Notes: generated by a model from the sequence alone, not told the origin. A stretch of DNA of 64,000 nt from Bacillus thermotolerans (GCF_000812025.2 NZ_JWJE02000003.1:80694-144693); one strand, 5' to 3'; shown: positions 34,223 through 44,089, counted from the stretch's first letter. Numbers and translations: made by a program.

Positions 34223-35449
34223 ATGGAACGTGTACAAAACAACAATAAAGTAACAGCTTTGCTTGGTTGGAGTCTGCCGGCAATTGAGGCTATCGATAAG
34301 CTCGATCGGCCTTTTGTAGTAGTCGGACCTCCTGAATTTGAATCATTCGCCAAAGAGAACGAAATTTCATTTGTAGGCTGGCAGTTTCAGCGCCTCAACG
34401 AAACATCCGTTGAGCTGTATGAGCAGCTGAAAGCATTAGGTGTGGAACTGGCCGTGCCGTTGTATGAAGAAACGGTCGAATGGGCCGGCGCCTTAAACGC
34501 CCGCTTTCGCGACGATCCACGCGTCTTTAACCGCTCGCTTCTTCTTAGAGACAAAGGGTTAATGAAGCGAAAGGCGCAAATGGCCGGCATGAGAGTCGGC
34601 GTCTTCGAGGAAGCGTATAACAAAGAGGATATCCACCGCTTCCTGAAACGGGTCAACGAAGCGCTGATCAAGGTAGACGGCGACCCGGCTGATCCCATCC
34701 ACGTCAAGCCCTTAAATAAGGCAGGCGCGGTCGGCCACAGAGTGATACATAATGCCGCCGATATAAGCGATATTCCAGAAGAGGATTTCCCATGCTTAAT
34801 GGAAAGCCACCTGGATGGCCAAGAATTTTCCTGTGAAGCGTTTATTCATAACGGAAAAGTGAAATTTCTTAATATAACTGAGTACATCAAGCTGGGGCAT
34901 TCCAATTTCGTGCCAGCTTCATCCGCCCTTCAGGAATGGCGGCCGCGCATCAAGAAAGAAATCGAAAAGCTCATTGCTTCGTTTGAAGTAGAATATGGAG
35001 TTATTCACCCTGAATTTTTCATTTCACCAGACGGCACATTGAACTTTGGTGAAGTGGCCGCACGGATTCCTGGAGGCCATATCTTTGATTTAATTGAACG
35101 TGCCTACGGTTTCAGTGCGTACCAGGCGCAAATTCTTTGCAGCGACCCGGATACAACCGAAGAAGAGCTTGACGCCTTCTTTCCGAAAGACACGGAACCC
35201 CCGAAAGGCTATGCCGGCAGCTTAATGGTGTATCCACGGGTACGGGTCATCGAGCGTCTGGATGTCCCTGAAGAATTAAAGTCCCACCCCTACTTTGATA
35301 AACACGATATGTTTATCCCGGCTACCAGCAAGGTCGCCGAACGGGTGGGCTTCGGAAACCACTACGGAACGATCTTTTTCTTTGGAGACGATAGTGAGGA
35401 AATGCGCAGGCTGCTGACGGAATATGAAAAGCATGATTTCTACCTTTAA
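34223..35449 (+). CDS. ATP-grasp domain ligase (carboxylate-amine/thiol ligase type)
   Basis: A 408-aa enzyme. The N-terminal Rossmann-like part (TALLGWSLPAIEAID.. PFVVVGPPEF) precedes the ATP-grasp fold: Lys and Gly-rich loop in VKPLNKAGAVGH, the hinge LMESHLDGQEFSCEAF, and the Mg-binding end NFGEVAARIPGGHIFDL (about 270-286). ATP-grasp enzymes activate a carboxylate as acyl phosphate and join it to an amine or thiol. The RIPGGH ending is as in carbamoyl-phosphate-synthase-like ligases. It starts at ATG 34223 after GGGGAGAAGG. The next gene follows after 40 nt, so the two form an operon. Product unknown. Confidence 0.8.
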   Translation: MERVQNNNKVTALLGWSLPAIEAIDKLDRPFVVVGPPEFESFAKENEISFVGWQFQRLNETSVELYEQLKALGVELAVPLYEETVEWAGALNARFRDDPRVFNRSLLLRDKGLMKRKAQMAGMRVGVFEEAYNKEDIHRFLKRVNEALIKVDGDPADPIHVKPLNKAGAVGHRVIHNAADISDIPEEDFPCLMESHLDGQEFSCEAFIHNGKVKFLNITEYIKLGHSNFVPASSALQEWRPRIKKEIEKLIASFEVEYGVIHPEFFISPDGTLNFGEVAARIPGGHIFDLIERAYGFSAYQAQILCSDPDTTEEELDAFFPKDTEPPKGYAGSLMVYPRVRVIERLDVPEELKSHPYFDKHDMFIPATSKVAERVGFGNHYGTIFFFGDDSEEMRRLLTEYEKHDFYL

Positions 35450-35489
35450 TAGAATTTTATTTCGGATACTGGTGAGGGAGGAAAAAACA

Positions 35490-37457
35490 ATGGAGGCTCA
35501 AAGCCAAAGTAACCCGGTCAATACAAAGTTCGAACAGGCGCTTGAAGCGCTTGAACAGGCCAAGCCTTATGCGAAAAGCATGTACCAAACGGAATTATTC
35601 CAGCAGGCGATTGAGCTTGCGAATACAGATGAAGGAATCAGACAGCTATTCAGTTATGCCCCTCGTTTTGAGGAGGCAGGCGTGTTTAAAGGCGGACCAT
35701 GGGAACAAGCTGAAAAGCTGCAGCCTCCTTTTGTCGGCGGCTCCTTAAAGCTGAAAAGCGTCAACTCCGTCGTCGAACTGCTGAGTGAACTGCGCATGCT
35801 CGCCATTGCAAAAGGCACCTATGCGCATGAGTCCGTCACTGCGGGAGAAGCTCGCACCTTCCTGAACGAAGTGCTCGCATTGAACCTCGATATCCTGTTC
35901 CCGGCGGAAACCGAGGAATCCCGGATTAATGATGGAGAGCACATTCAGCGGGCGGAAAGGCTGTTCCGATTTTTAGGAGAGCAGCTGTCCTTCCAAGCGA
36001 TTGCTAAACAAATTGTGATGGAAATCGACCGCCTAACGGTTCAGCGCCCGATTATGGTGAACCGGATTGTCAAAATGATCACGATGGCGAAACAGATGAT
36101 GGACGCCAACATTGATGAACAGGCAAAAGCTGCCCTGCAAAGGTACGCGGAAGCGATTGAGACGCCTACTCCGCTAACGAAGCAGGCAAGCAGGCTCCGT
36201 GACTATAATCTGGCCTTAAAGGATGCTTCCGAGGAGGCGCTGCAGGCAGAAGCGGAGGCCTTTGCGCAATCCATGGAGGAAACCGGACTTGTTTCTCCTT
36301 TCCATGCAGTATTCATCCGGCATGTAAACCGCCAGCAGCCAGAGCTTCTGCCCGCTACCCTCCGTCTATCGGAAACGGGCCAGGCCATGCTGAACGAGCA
36401 GTCTGAACTCGTGCACGACCTTATTCAAATTGCGGTTCATCCGCATACCGCTCAGTCTATTTACGGCTTATCGAAAACACTTGACCGCGGCTTGTTATCA
36501 CGGGAGCCGGTCATCCCAAGCCTGCGCCGCCTGCTGGAGCTCGATATTCATCCAGAGGTGAAGAAGCTTCTCTTGACACCAGAAAACAAGAAGGAAGGGT
36601 TAACAGCCAACGCCATTCTTGTATCAGGAACGATCAGTGTACTCGGCCAGCCACTGGGTGTGGGTCAAGGAATGAACCCGACCTGTCAATCCGCGCGTGC
36701 GATCAGCTTATGGGCACAGCACGGCCCTGGACAGCTGATGGAATTTATCGCCCGAGCCGCAAGGGATAATGACATTGACATGATCTTTGAAGGGGAACCG
36801 ATTCACTCCTCCAACCTTGAAGGCGGAGTGGCTGAAGAAATTCACCAGGAGCTGGACCCGGTATCCAAGGTACTCGTTCCGCATCTTGATAAGATTTACA
36901 ATGAAATGATGAAGCGCACCCAGCTCCGCGGCGAAGACGGACACAAATGGGTGAACCCCGAATTTTACGGCGAGTGGATTCCGCGCGGCTTTGCGAATAT
37001 TATCGACCCGATCACAACAGCAGTAACGGATTACTCCGGCTTCGTCCGCTTGTTCTATGCCACGCATCATCCGGAGTACAACGAAGGACACGAGTTGATT
37101 TATCCAAACCCTGTAGGCATTTATATTACGAATGTACACGGTGATCTGCTCGGACTTCATGCCGTGTCCATCCAGCGCATCGCAAAGGATGAAAGCGGAG
37201 ATTACCGGATCTATTTCTACAATCCGAATAATGACAGCGGCCAGAACTGGGGTCAAGGCATCGAGCCTTCTGTGAAGGATCATGGCGAGCAGGAAGGCGA
37301 AGCCTCCCTTCCGTTTGACCAGTTCGTCGCCCGCATGTACGCGTTCCACTATAACCCGTACGAGCAAGGAGACACGTTCATGGTGGAAGAGGAGATCGTT
37401 GAACGCATCGAAGAATTAGCCAAAGAAAGCTGGGGCAAGCAGTATACGTGGCTGTAA
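35490..37457 (+). CDS. Large protein with papain-like Q/C/H/N signature, partner of the ATP-grasp ligase
   Basis: A 655-aa soluble protein with no family that I recognise. The first 370 residues are almost all helical. From about 375 a different domain starts, and four spaced residues match the layout of papain-fold enzymes: Gln393 in GVGQGMN, Cys399 in NPTCQSARAISLW at a helix start, His557 in LLGLHAVSIQRI on a strand, and Asn578 in IYFYNPNN. These would be oxyanion Gln, nucleophile Cys, His, and Asn. It could therefore be a peptidase, transglutaminase or acyltransferase. No signal peptide. Start ATG 35490 after GGGAGG; a terminator follows. The prediction of activity is inference. Confidence 0.7.
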   Translation: MEAQSQSNPVNTKFEQALEALEQAKPYAKSMYQTELFQQAIELANTDEGIRQLFSYAPRFEEAGVFKGGPWEQAEKLQPPFVGGSLKLKSVNSVVELLSELRMLAIAKGTYAHESVTAGEARTFLNEVLALNLDILFPAETEESRINDGEHIQRAERLFRFLGEQLSFQAIAKQIVMEIDRLTVQRPIMVNRIVKMITMAKQMMDANIDEQAKAALQRYAEAIETPTPLTKQASRLRDYNLALKDASEEALQAEAEAFAQSMEETGLVSPFHAVFIRHVNRQQPELLPATLRLSETGQAMLNEQSELVHDLIQIAVHPHTAQSIYGLSKTLDRGLLSREPVIPSLRRLLELDIHPEVKKLLLTPENKKEGLTANAILVSGTISVLGQPLGVGQGMNPTCQSARAISLWAQHGPGQLMEFIARAARDNDIDMIFEGEPIHSSNLEGGVAEEIHQELDPVSKVLVPHLDKIYNEMMKRTQLRGEDGHKWVNPEFYGEWIPRGFANIIDPITTAVTDYSGFVRLFYATHHPEYNEGHELIYPNPVGIYITNVHGDLLGLHAVSIQRIAKDESGDYRIYFYNPNNDSGQNWGQGIEPSVKDHGEQEGEASLPFDQFVARMYAFHYNPYEQGDTFMVEEEIVERIEELAKESWGKQYTWL

Positions 37458-37461
37458 CAGG

Positions 37462-37496
37462 AAAAAGCTGACTCACAATGGAGTCAGCTTTTTTGC
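37462..37496. terminator. Bidirectional terminator between the ATP-grasp operon and the SLH/SLT protein gene
   Basis: AAAAAGCTGACTC and GAGTCAGCTTTTTT form a perfect stem with a 6-nt loop and A/T runs on both sides. Confidence 0.9.
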
Positions 37497-37498
37497 GT

Positions 37499-38971
37499 TC
37501 ATTCATCTAAGGCGCGGAAGAGAAAAGCAGAAAGCTGTGCTCTCGTCACGCTTGCAGTCGGTCTGAAGGTGTTGTTTTCATAGCCTTCTGTAATACCTGC
37601 CGCTAGGATTTTTTGAATCGATTCATAGGCTTTCATGCCTGATGCTACATCGCTAAAGGAAACACTCGCTTTCTCCTCTAGCTCGAAGGCGCGAGCTAAA
37701 AAGATCGCCATTTGTTCACGGGTCACCGTCTCACCCGGGTGAAACTTTCCGTCTTCAAACCCTTGAATAATTCCCTTCTTATAAGCGGCAGCAATATGCT
37801 TGCCTGATTCGCTGGCTGTCGATACATCCGAGAATGGTGTAGTACCTGAACCGAGCGGCAAGTCAAGCGCACGGCTGATCATAATGGCGGCTTGTGCTCT
37901 TGTCACCGTTTTGTCCGGTGCGAATGTACCGTCTGGAAGCCCTTGAATAATGCCCTTCTTATTCAAGGAGTACATCTCCCGGTAGAACCGGTGCGCCGTG
38001 CTCACGTCAGGAAAGACAAATGTAAGCTTCTCGATATAAGCAGATGGAATGTAACCAGTCTGCTTGCCGTCCATGGTTTTCACCGGAAACCAGACAAAGT
38101 GGTTGACGCTGTCTCGTCTTTCGTCGTGTGTGAAGTCGCCATCGATGAGTAAACGAGTAAATTCAGCCAGCTTCTGCTTGCTGCCTGCAGTGCTGTTTTG
38201 CTGGCGCAGACCTGCCTCTCCGTCCGTCACCACCACCTTGTCTCCTTCTTTTAAGAGATAAACAGACTCATGTGTCGGCTCTGTTACTATATATTCCTTC
38301 TTCAAAAATTGAATGTTTTCCGTGCTGCCTTGTTCATAGCCAAAGTCGGAGGTTGTAAAAGGAAAATCAGCTAATTTCGTGTCACCTAAGAAGCTATTTT
38401 TCTCGATTTCAGCGAACACTTCTTCCTGATAGGCGCCTATATTCACCTCGCCTGTCGCTTGCTTAAGCGGACTATTCGTCGGCTTGATGCCGTTATACGC
38501 CATCACGGGGAAATACCAGTTCTCGATGACCTGCTTTCCTGCCCCTTTAATTTTGGGCAGATCGGTCCGCTTATACATGTTGTCGAGAATCTCTACCCCT
38601 TTTTCAATATTGTAGTAAATATCCGTTTTGAGTCTCTCTTGATTGTAAGCCGTCTGATTTGTAATTTGCATGATTCCGATGCCATTGTCACCGGAAACGA
38701 CAGCCTTGCCATTGGCCTCGAACTGCTTCCAGTCACCCTTCTCCTGTGTCGCTACGGCTTTTACCACTTCAGGCGGAATGCCTTTATCTAGTGCGGCGCT
38801 CGTCAATAAACAGTTCGCATGCTGAAAAGATGGATTTTCTCCTGGCTCTAATTCTCCGTAAGCCGCACATGAACTGGCCCAGTCCGGTATGTCCGCTGAA
38901 GCATGTCCCGGCACCGCTAACCCCCCTGCCAGCAGCGCAAGGACGCCTGCCTTTAACCAAAATGATTTCAC
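37499..38971 (-). CDS. Surface protein with SLT-like domain and three SLH repeats
   Basis: A 490-aa secreted protein. Signal peptide (about 1-26, ending HASA), a lysozyme-like lytic transglycosylase domain (about 30-200) with catalytic-type Glu in ATQEKGDW and GIGIMQITN, a middle SH3-like stretch (about 240-310), and three S-layer homology repeats (about 315-490; for example FPDVSTAHRFYREMYSLNKK, then GFEDGKFHPGETVTREQMA). SLH repeats hold proteins to pyruvylated wall polymers. The likely job is wall turnover at the cell surface. Alone in its unit, sharing a terminator with the operon before. Confidence 0.87.
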   Translation of the reverse strand: MKSFWLKAGVLALLAGGLAVPGHASADIPDWASSCAAYGELEPGENPSFQHANCLLTSAALDKGIPPEVVKAVATQEKGDWKQFEANGKAVVSGDNGIGIMQITNQTAYNQERLKTDIYYNIEKGVEILDNMYKRTDLPKIKGAGKQVIENWYFPVMAYNGIKPTNSPLKQATGEVNIGAYQEEVFAEIEKNSFLGDTKLADFPFTTSDFGYEQGSTENIQFLKKEYIVTEPTHESVYLLKEGDKVVVTDGEAGLRQQNSTAGSKQKLAEFTRLLIDGDFTHDERRDSVNHFVWFPVKTMDGKQTGYIPSAYIEKLTFVFPDVSTAHRFYREMYSLNKKGIIQGLPDGTFAPDKTVTRAQAAIMISRALDLPLGSGTTPFSDVSTASESGKHIAAAYKKGIIQGFEDGKFHPGETVTREQMAIFLARAFELEEKASVSFSDVASGMKAYESIQKILAAGITEGYENNTFRPTASVTRAQLSAFLFRALDE

Positions 38972-39072
38972 GTTCCCCTTCCCCTCTCTACCTGTTTGGC
39001 AATCTCTTACTATCTTAACACGAGCCTCCAGAAAAAAAGGGCAAAAAGCAAGGAAACTTTCTCTCTGAAACT

Positions 39073-39098
39073 TAAAAAATAAAAATCATAGCCGATGA
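39073..39098 (+). promoter_or_regulatory. sigma-D promoter of the chemotaxis receptor gene
   Basis: TAAA (39073-39076), a 14-nt spacer and GCCGATGA (39091-39098), close to the sigma-D consensus TAAA-N15-GCCGATAT. This puts the receptor in the motility regulon. Confidence 0.65.
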
Positions 39099-39106
39099 AT
39101 AAGGAG

Positions 39107-39161
39107 GGTTGACCCGGTGCTTACTACCTAATCAATACACACCGTATCCCGGTCAACTACG
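39107..39161 (+). other. Inverted repeat in the leader of the chemotaxis receptor gene
   Basis: GTTGACC-CGGTG and CACCG-tatcc-CGGTCAAC can pair across a 21-nt loop, between the sigma-D promoter and the ribosome binding site. A good ribosome binding site (AAGGAGGG) lies just before its left arm without a useful frame. Confidence 0.45.
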
Positions 39162-39187
39162 AACAAGACAGAAAAGAGGGTATTAGC

Positions 39188-41164
39188 ATGAGGAAGATCT
39201 TTACATATTTCAGCCGCCTTCGGCCAAAGCTCATTTTGGCCTTTGCGCTCACATTAATTATCCCTGGTCTCATCATTGGCGCCATGGCTTATTCTACAGC
39301 CAGAGAAGCAGTTGAGGAGGAGATTCAGGACGGGTTCAGAGACAGCATTCGCTTGCTCGATTCATCCATTACGGAAACGATCGAACAGAAAGTACATGAT
39401 GTAAGCACATTTACCGGAAACACCACAGCTCAGCACTTTGAGCAAAAGAACATCCCTGCTTTGCGTCAGCGATTAGCCCAGTATGCTGAGCTCCATCCTG
39501 AAGTAATTGGCACGTATATCGGCACGTCATCCGGCGCCTTCATTGAAGAGCCGCAAATCACCGACACATCCACTTACGATCCTAGAACGAGAGACTGGTA
39601 TAAAGAGGCGATGGACCAGCAAGGAGAGACTGTCATCTCTAAGCCATATCAGGACGTCACAACTGGCAGCATGGTCGTCACCATTTCCCGCACGACCGAT
39701 GATGGATCTGGCGTCATGGGCGTCGACTTGCTGCTTGATCACGTACAAGGACTTGTGAACCAGCTGGAGATCGGCGAAGAAGGCTACGCATTTCTTCTGG
39801 ATACTGATCGTGTCACTATGGCTCACCCTACAGTAGAATCAGGAACGGAAATCACCTATCCATTTATCGATCAATTATATAAAGAAGAAAACGGACAGTT
39901 CGGCTATGAATATGAAGGAGATGAGAAGCTGGCGAATTTTGCGACGAATGAGCTGACCGGCTGGAAAATCGCCGGCACGATTTCGAAGTCTGAAACCGAA
40001 GAAGCGGCCGCACCGATTTTGCGAAAGACGTTAATCGTCATTGCGGTCGCTTACTTGGTCGGTGCGGCGCTGATTTACCTGATTATTAAGTCCATCATCC
40101 GTCCGCTGAATAACCTGAAAGAACAAGCGATCACGATCAGCAATGGGGATTTAACAGAACCGATCCAAGTAACAAGCAAAGACGAAATCGGCCAGCTTGG
40201 TGAAGCCTTCCAAACGATGCAGCAAAACTTAAAGCAATTAATACGGAACATTGAAGAAAACGCGGAGCAGGTAGCTGCTTCCTCTGAACAACTAACGGCA
40301 AGTGCCGAACAGACAAGTACGGCGACCGAACAGGTAGCTGTGTCGATTCAGCAGGTGGCTGGAAATGCCGAGCAGCATTCAAATGGCGCGGAAGAAACGG
40401 TTCAGTCGCTGAACGAAGTCTCCACCGGTGTGACTCAAATTGCCGACCATTCTTCTCACGTCGCAGAGCTTGCTCAACGCACGATTGAGCAGGCAGAGGA
40501 AGGAGAAAAAGCGGTCACCAGCACGGTTGATCAGATGAAATCGATTCACGCCTCCGTCGCCGAGTCAGATGCGATGATTCAGTCATTGTATGAGCGCTCG
40601 AAGGAAGTGAGCGCGATTCTCGATGTGATCACACAAATCGCCGATCAGACGAACCTGCTGGCGTTAAATGCGGCTATTGAAGCAGCGAGAGCCGGTGAAA
40701 ACGGAAAAGGCTTTGCTGTGGTAGCAGATGAAGTCCGGAAGCTCGCTGAGCAGTCCCAATCATCGGCCAGTGAAATCATGGGCATTGTCCAAGGCATCCA
40801 GCAGGATACGAAGAGCTCCGTTGAAATTATGGCCCGTGTCACAGACGATGTGCAGACCGGTGTCCAAATCTCGAATGAAGCGATTGAGAAATTCAATGAG
40901 ATTCTGCACAGCACGAAGGAGATCACCCCGCAAATGCAGGAAGTCTCCGCCACAGCCCAGCAAATGTCGGCTGCTGTTCAGCAGGTCACAGCGACGACCC
41001 ATGACTTAACGATGATCGCTAAAGAAAACGCGGCCGCTTCAGAGGAAGTCGCCGCAACGACTGAAGAGCAACTAGCGGCAATGGAAGAAATCTCCGCATC
41101 CGCCCGCTCCCTCTCCACCATGGCCGACGAGCTCAAACGGGTGATTGCTTCGTTTAAATATTAA
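39188..41164 (+). CDS. Methyl-accepting chemotaxis protein (dCache type)
   Basis: A 658-aa receptor. TM1 (about 14-35), an extracellular double-Cache sensor (about 38-278; [15 protein letters not shown] is typical), TM2 (about 281-302), HAMP (303-355), and the cytoplasmic coiled-coil signalling domain with its tip [20 protein letters not shown] (about 488-507). In Bacillus dCache receptors often sense amino acids or organic acids. The ligand cannot be read here. sigma-D promoter upstream. Confidence 0.94.
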   Translation: MRKIFTYFSRLRPKLILAFALTLIIPGLIIGAMAYSTAREAVEEEIQDGFRDSIRLLDSSITETIEQKVHDVSTFTGNTTAQHFEQKNIPALRQRLAQYAELHPEVIGTYIGTSSGAFIEEPQITDTSTYDPRTRDWYKEAMDQQGETVISKPYQDVTTGSMVVTISRTTDDGSGVMGVDLLLDHVQGLVNQLEIGEEGYAFLLDTDRVTMAHPTVESGTEITYPFIDQLYKEENGQFGYEYEGDEKLANFATNELTGWKIAGTISKSETEEAAAPILRKTLIVIAVAYLVGAALIYLIIKSIIRPLNNLKEQAITISNGDLTEPIQVTSKDEIGQLGEAFQTMQQNLKQLIRNIEENAEQVAASSEQLTASAEQTSTATEQVAVSIQQVAGNAEQHSNGAEETVQSLNEVSTGVTQIADHSSHVAELAQRTIEQAEEGEKAVTSTVDQMKSIHASVAESDAMIQSLYERSKEVSAILDVITQIADQTNLLALNAAIEAARAGENGKGFAVVADEVRKLAEQSQSSASEIMGIVQGIQQDTKSSVEIMARVTDDVQTGVQISNEAIEKFNEILHSTKEITPQMQEVSATAQQMSAAVQQVTATTHDLTMIAKENAAASEEVAATTEEQLAAMEEISASARSLSTMADELKRVIASFKY

Positions 41165-41166
41165 AA

Positions 41167-41179
41167 GGGGTCTGACCCC
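41167..41179. repeat. Short palindrome GGGGTCTGACCCC
   Basis: A 13-bp perfect palindrome directly after the receptor gene. I remember similar GGGGTC-GACCCC palindromes as recurrent elements in Bacillus intergenic DNA; within this window I see only one clear copy. Confidence 0.4.
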
Positions 41180-41201
41180 CGCCACTTTAAAGCGATAAAG
41201 C

Positions 41202-41244
41202 AAAAGGTGCCTCCCACATCCAACCACGGGGAGGCACCTTTTTA
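41202..41244. terminator. Bidirectional terminator between the receptor gene and ohrR
   Basis: AAAAGGTGCCTCCC and GGGAGGCACCTTTTT form a 14-bp stem, with A/T runs on both sides. Confidence 0.9.
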
Positions 41245-41259
41245 TTCGTCATACATAAC

Positions 41260-41697
41260 TCATCCTTGTCTTTCCTTTATCTTCTTCCGCAGTGTATTCA
41301 GCTGCGTCATGAGCTGGTCGTATTCCTCCAACTCAATTTGGCACGATTGAATGTCGCGGCTGATCTGTTCGGTGATGGCCGGCTTTTCTTCCCACGCTTT
41401 TGGCTCTAGCGAAATATACACCCGCCGCTCATCCTCTTTCGACCGCACCTTCTTCAGCCAGCCCTTTTCTTCCATTCTGCGGATCATCGGTGTTAACGTC
41501 CCGGTGCCGAGGTTCAGCCGCTCCCCGAGCCCCTTCAACGTAACATCGTCCTTCTCCCATAGCGCCAGCAGCACTAAATACTGCGGATACGTCAAGCCGA
41601 ACGGGTGCAGCGCTTTCGTGTAAAGCTTATTGAACTCACTCGCGGCTTCATACACGGCAAAGCAAAGCTGGTTGTCTAACGTTGCGAATTTCTCCAA
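41260..41697 (-). CDS. ohrR: Organic-peroxide-sensing MarR-family repressor OhrR
   Basis: A 145-aa winged-helix repressor. The redox-sensing cysteine in the N-terminal LDNQLCFAVYEA motif (Cys12 from the TTG start) and YPQYLVLLALWE, where Tyr residues contact that Cys, are the OhrR signature. Oxidation by organic peroxide releases DNA. The start is the TTG at 41697, set at a good distance from AAGGGGGTG; the GTG at 41706 inside that site would put the Cys at position 15 and is an alternative. It is the second gene after the glutathione peroxidase gene, 33 nt apart; the operator at 42263 would give autoregulation. Confidence 0.88.
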   Translation of the reverse strand: MEKFATLDNQLCFAVYEAASEFNKLYTKALHPFGLTYPQYLVLLALWEKDDVTLKGLGERLNLGTGTLTPMIRRMEEKGWLKKVRSKEDERRVYISLEPKAWEEKPAITEQISRDIQSCQIELEEYDQLMTQLNTLRKKIKERQG

Positions 41698-41730
41698 GCT
41701 GTCCACCCCCTTCTGTTGATTCTTTCCCGC

Positions 41731-42207
41731 TTACAGCACCTTCTCAATGTCAGCTTCAATTTTCTCTGGCTCTGTCGTCGGTGCATACCGTTCAACGACC
41801 TGGCCATTGCGGTCTACAAGAAATTTCGTGAAGTTCCACTTAATATTTTTGGAAAGTACGCCTTTCTTTGCTTCCTTTAAATGCTGAAACAACGGATCTG
41901 TATTGTCGCCATTCACGTCAATCTTCGCGAACATTGGGAATGTCACGCCATAATTCCTCTGGCAAAATTCCATCGTTTCATCGATATTATCGAATTCCTG
42001 GTTATTAAACTGATCACAAGGGAACCCTAAAATCTCCAGCCCTTGCTCATTATATTGATCATACAGCTCCTGCAGTCCTTTAAATTGCGGTGTCAATCCG
42101 CACTTGCTCGCTGTATTTACAATTAATAACGGCTTGCCTTCGTAGTCCTTTAACGACTTTTCTTCTCCATTTGTCTGTTTCACACTAAACTCATATACGT
42201 TTGTCAT
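41731..42207 (-). CDS. Glutathione peroxidase-family thiol peroxidase (BsaA type)
   Basis: A 158-aa thioredoxin-fold peroxidase. [11 protein letters not shown] contains the peroxidatic Cys36; [10 protein letters not shown] (second Cys and Gln) and the Trp-Asn pair in [10 protein letters not shown] complete the active site. In bacilli, which lack glutathione, such Cys-GPx enzymes use thioredoxin. Reduces hydroperoxides. First gene of the gpx-ohrR operon, with AGAGGAGG ribosome binding site. Confidence 0.92.
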   Translation of the reverse strand: MTNVYEFSVKQTNGEEKSLKDYEGKPLLIVNTASKCGLTPQFKGLQELYDQYNEQGLEILGFPCDQFNNQEFDNIDETMEFCQRNYGVTFPMFAKIDVNGDNTDPLFQHLKEAKKGVLSKNIKWNFTKFLVDRNGQVVERYAPTTEPEKIEADIEKVL

Positions 42208-42262
42208 TCGTATAGCCTCCTCTATTATATTGAACCATCGGCTTCCTTATATCATAAAGATA

Positions 42263-42291
42263 AATCGTGTACGATTTAAACGTACACGATT
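42263..42291. promoter_or_regulatory. Candidate OhrR operator upstream of the peroxidase gene
   Basis: AATCGTGTACG and CGTACACGATT form perfect 11-bp inverted arms around ATTTAAA. Each half is itself nearly symmetrical (AATCG-TGTA-CGATT), like the paired-palindrome layout of known OhrR operators. On the minus strand a TATGAT -10 box follows, so a bound repressor would cover the promoter. Confidence 0.65.
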
Positions 42292-42384
42292 CACATGTTT
42301 AGATCAACTTATTTAACTTAAAAACCTATCACCATATTATCTTACTATTTTGAAAACAGATCAAACAAACGGCTTATCAACCTC

Positions 42385-43821
42385 TTACGACTGAAGCAGC
42401 TGCAAAATACGGAATGGTTCCTGATTGGCCTGTGCCATCATCGCCAAGCTCACTTGAGCAAGCAAGGAATGCTTTGTCTGGTTCATGGTCTCCTTCGCCA
42501 TATCTACATCCCGAATGCGCGATTCAGCAGCGGTCAGATTCTGTGACGACGCGTGCAAGTGGTTCATCGTGTGTTCCAAGCGGTTCTGATAAGCGCCTAG
42601 CCGTGAACGGAAGGAAGACACGGTCCCAATTGCTTCATCGAATATCTTAATCGCTGCGGCCGCCTTCTCATGAGTAGAAACATCAAGTGCCACGATGCCG
42701 TTCCGGTCACCCTTTGTATAAAAAGCTTCCGCCGTCCCGTCCGCCGACCGCACCTTTCCACCAGCCTGGCCGCTGATCTTCAGCGCATGCGCTCTCATAT
42801 CCTCCAGTTCCACCGTCATTGTTTGGCCGGTGTTTGCTCCTACTTGGAATGTGAGGCGGTAAGATTGCTCTTTAGGTGACCCTATATGTGGAGGTTGCAG
42901 AGCTGTACCTTCTTCGGTTGTCGGCGTATCCGCTCCCTCGCCTGTACTTGACGGAGGTTCAGAGGGATGAGTAGTATCACTGTCACCGACAGGATTGGAA
43001 TCTTCCTCCCCTATAGGAGAGGGATCGCTGATAGAACCGCTGTCTTCTTGAGATCCTCCTGAATTCTCCCCCTCTAATAATCCGCCTACTACTTTATCCA
43101 CTGTTTCGACGACCGCGTCTACTGTTCCAGTCACCGTATCTATCAATGTACCACCAATAGATAAATTGATAGACAAACCAGCTGCTTTATTGTCGCTTGT
43201 TCTCAATAAACTAGTTGTACTTGCTAACAAAGATGAATTGGTTGTGTGAACTGTTTGGCTACTTATTGTATCGTCCGCCAGCTGATTTGCCGACCGGGGC
43301 TCTTCTACTAAAGATCCTCCTTCTACAGCGGGCTGTTGTACCGTGGAAGAACGGCCTAGGCTTTGATTATCAGCCAACATCTGGGTAGTCCTTCGAGTGG
43401 AAGCCCCTCCGTTCAAAAGCTTGATCTTATTAAACTCCGTCGTCTCACCGATTCTCGTCACTTCAGCTGTCAGCTGGTTGATCTCCTCTTGAATCGCCTG
43501 CCGGTCTACCCCTGTGTTCGTATCATTGGCTGCCTGCACGGCCAGCTCCCGCATCCGCTGCAGAATGGCATGCGTCTCGTTCACGCCCCCCTCTGCCGTC
43601 TGAAGAAGCGAAATGCCGTCCTGCGCATTGCGTGACGCCTGCTCCAACCCGCGTATTTGCGCCCGCATCTTTTCCGAAATGGCCAGTCCTGCCGCATCAT
43701 CAGCTGCCCGGTTAATCCGCAGCCCAGAACTAAGCTTCTCCATGGATCGAGCCTGCGCCGTCGAATGAGTGAAAAACTGATTGTACGCATATAATGCCGC
43801 TACGTTCTGATTAATTCTCAT
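42385..43821 (-). CDS. hag: Flagellin
   Basis: A 478-aa filament protein. Conserved N-terminal D0/D1 (about 1-140: [20 protein letters not shown]) and C-terminal D1/D0 (about 390-478: [33 protein letters not shown]) flank a long variable surface part. This part includes a Ser/Thr/Pro/Glu/Gly-rich linker (about 245-310). The last residues, ILQLLQS, are the region recognised by FliS. It is longer than the about 300-aa Hag of B. subtilis and does not lie with the fliD operon, so it may be one of several flagellins. sigma-D-like promoter about 240 bp upstream. Confidence 0.93.
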   Translation of the reverse strand: MRINQNVAALYAYNQFFTHSTAQARSMEKLSSGLRINRAADDAAGLAISEKMRAQIRGLEQASRNAQDGISLLQTAEGGVNETHAILQRMRELAVQAANDTNTGVDRQAIQEEINQLTAEVTRIGETTEFNKIKLLNGGASTRRTTQMLADNQSLGRSSTVQQPAVEGGSLVEEPRSANQLADDTISSQTVHTTNSSLLASTTSLLRTSDNKAAGLSINLSIGGTLIDTVTGTVDAVVETVDKVVGGLLEGENSGGSQEDSGSISDPSPIGEEDSNPVGDSDTTHPSEPPSSTGEGADTPTTEEGTALQPPHIGSPKEQSYRLTFQVGANTGQTMTVELEDMRAHALKISGQAGGKVRSADGTAEAFYTKGDRNGIVALDVSTHEKAAAAIKIFDEAIGTVSSFRSRLGAYQNRLEHTMNHLHASSQNLTAAESRIRDVDMAKETMNQTKHSLLAQVSLAMMAQANQEPFRILQLLQS

Positions 43822-44061
43822 ATCCTTCTTCTCCCCCTGATTTATAACATCCTTTTTCCCCTGTTGACCTCTTCATTGGAGCGACCGATTCAGACTGCCT
43901 GTTACGCTCGATGTCTATAAACGTATGCTTGCTTCTTCCCCTTCTATTCGTATGTTGTTCTTTTCTTTTTATCCCTCCTCTAAAACTTTAAGACTAAGTA
44001 AATATTACTAATTCATTATAGCTCAAAGTTTATTTTGTTCTCTATAAAAAACATTCGACAG

Positions 44062-44089
44062 ATATCGCTAAATACGACATTTCCCTTTA
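44062..44089 (-). promoter_or_regulatory. sigma-D-like promoter of the flagellin gene
   Basis: On the minus strand TAAA, a 16-nt spacer and AGCGATAT fit the sigma-D consensus with two mismatches in the -10. It would give a leader of about 230 nt; no gene is seen in 43822-44182, only this site and AT-rich DNA. Confidence 0.5.
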
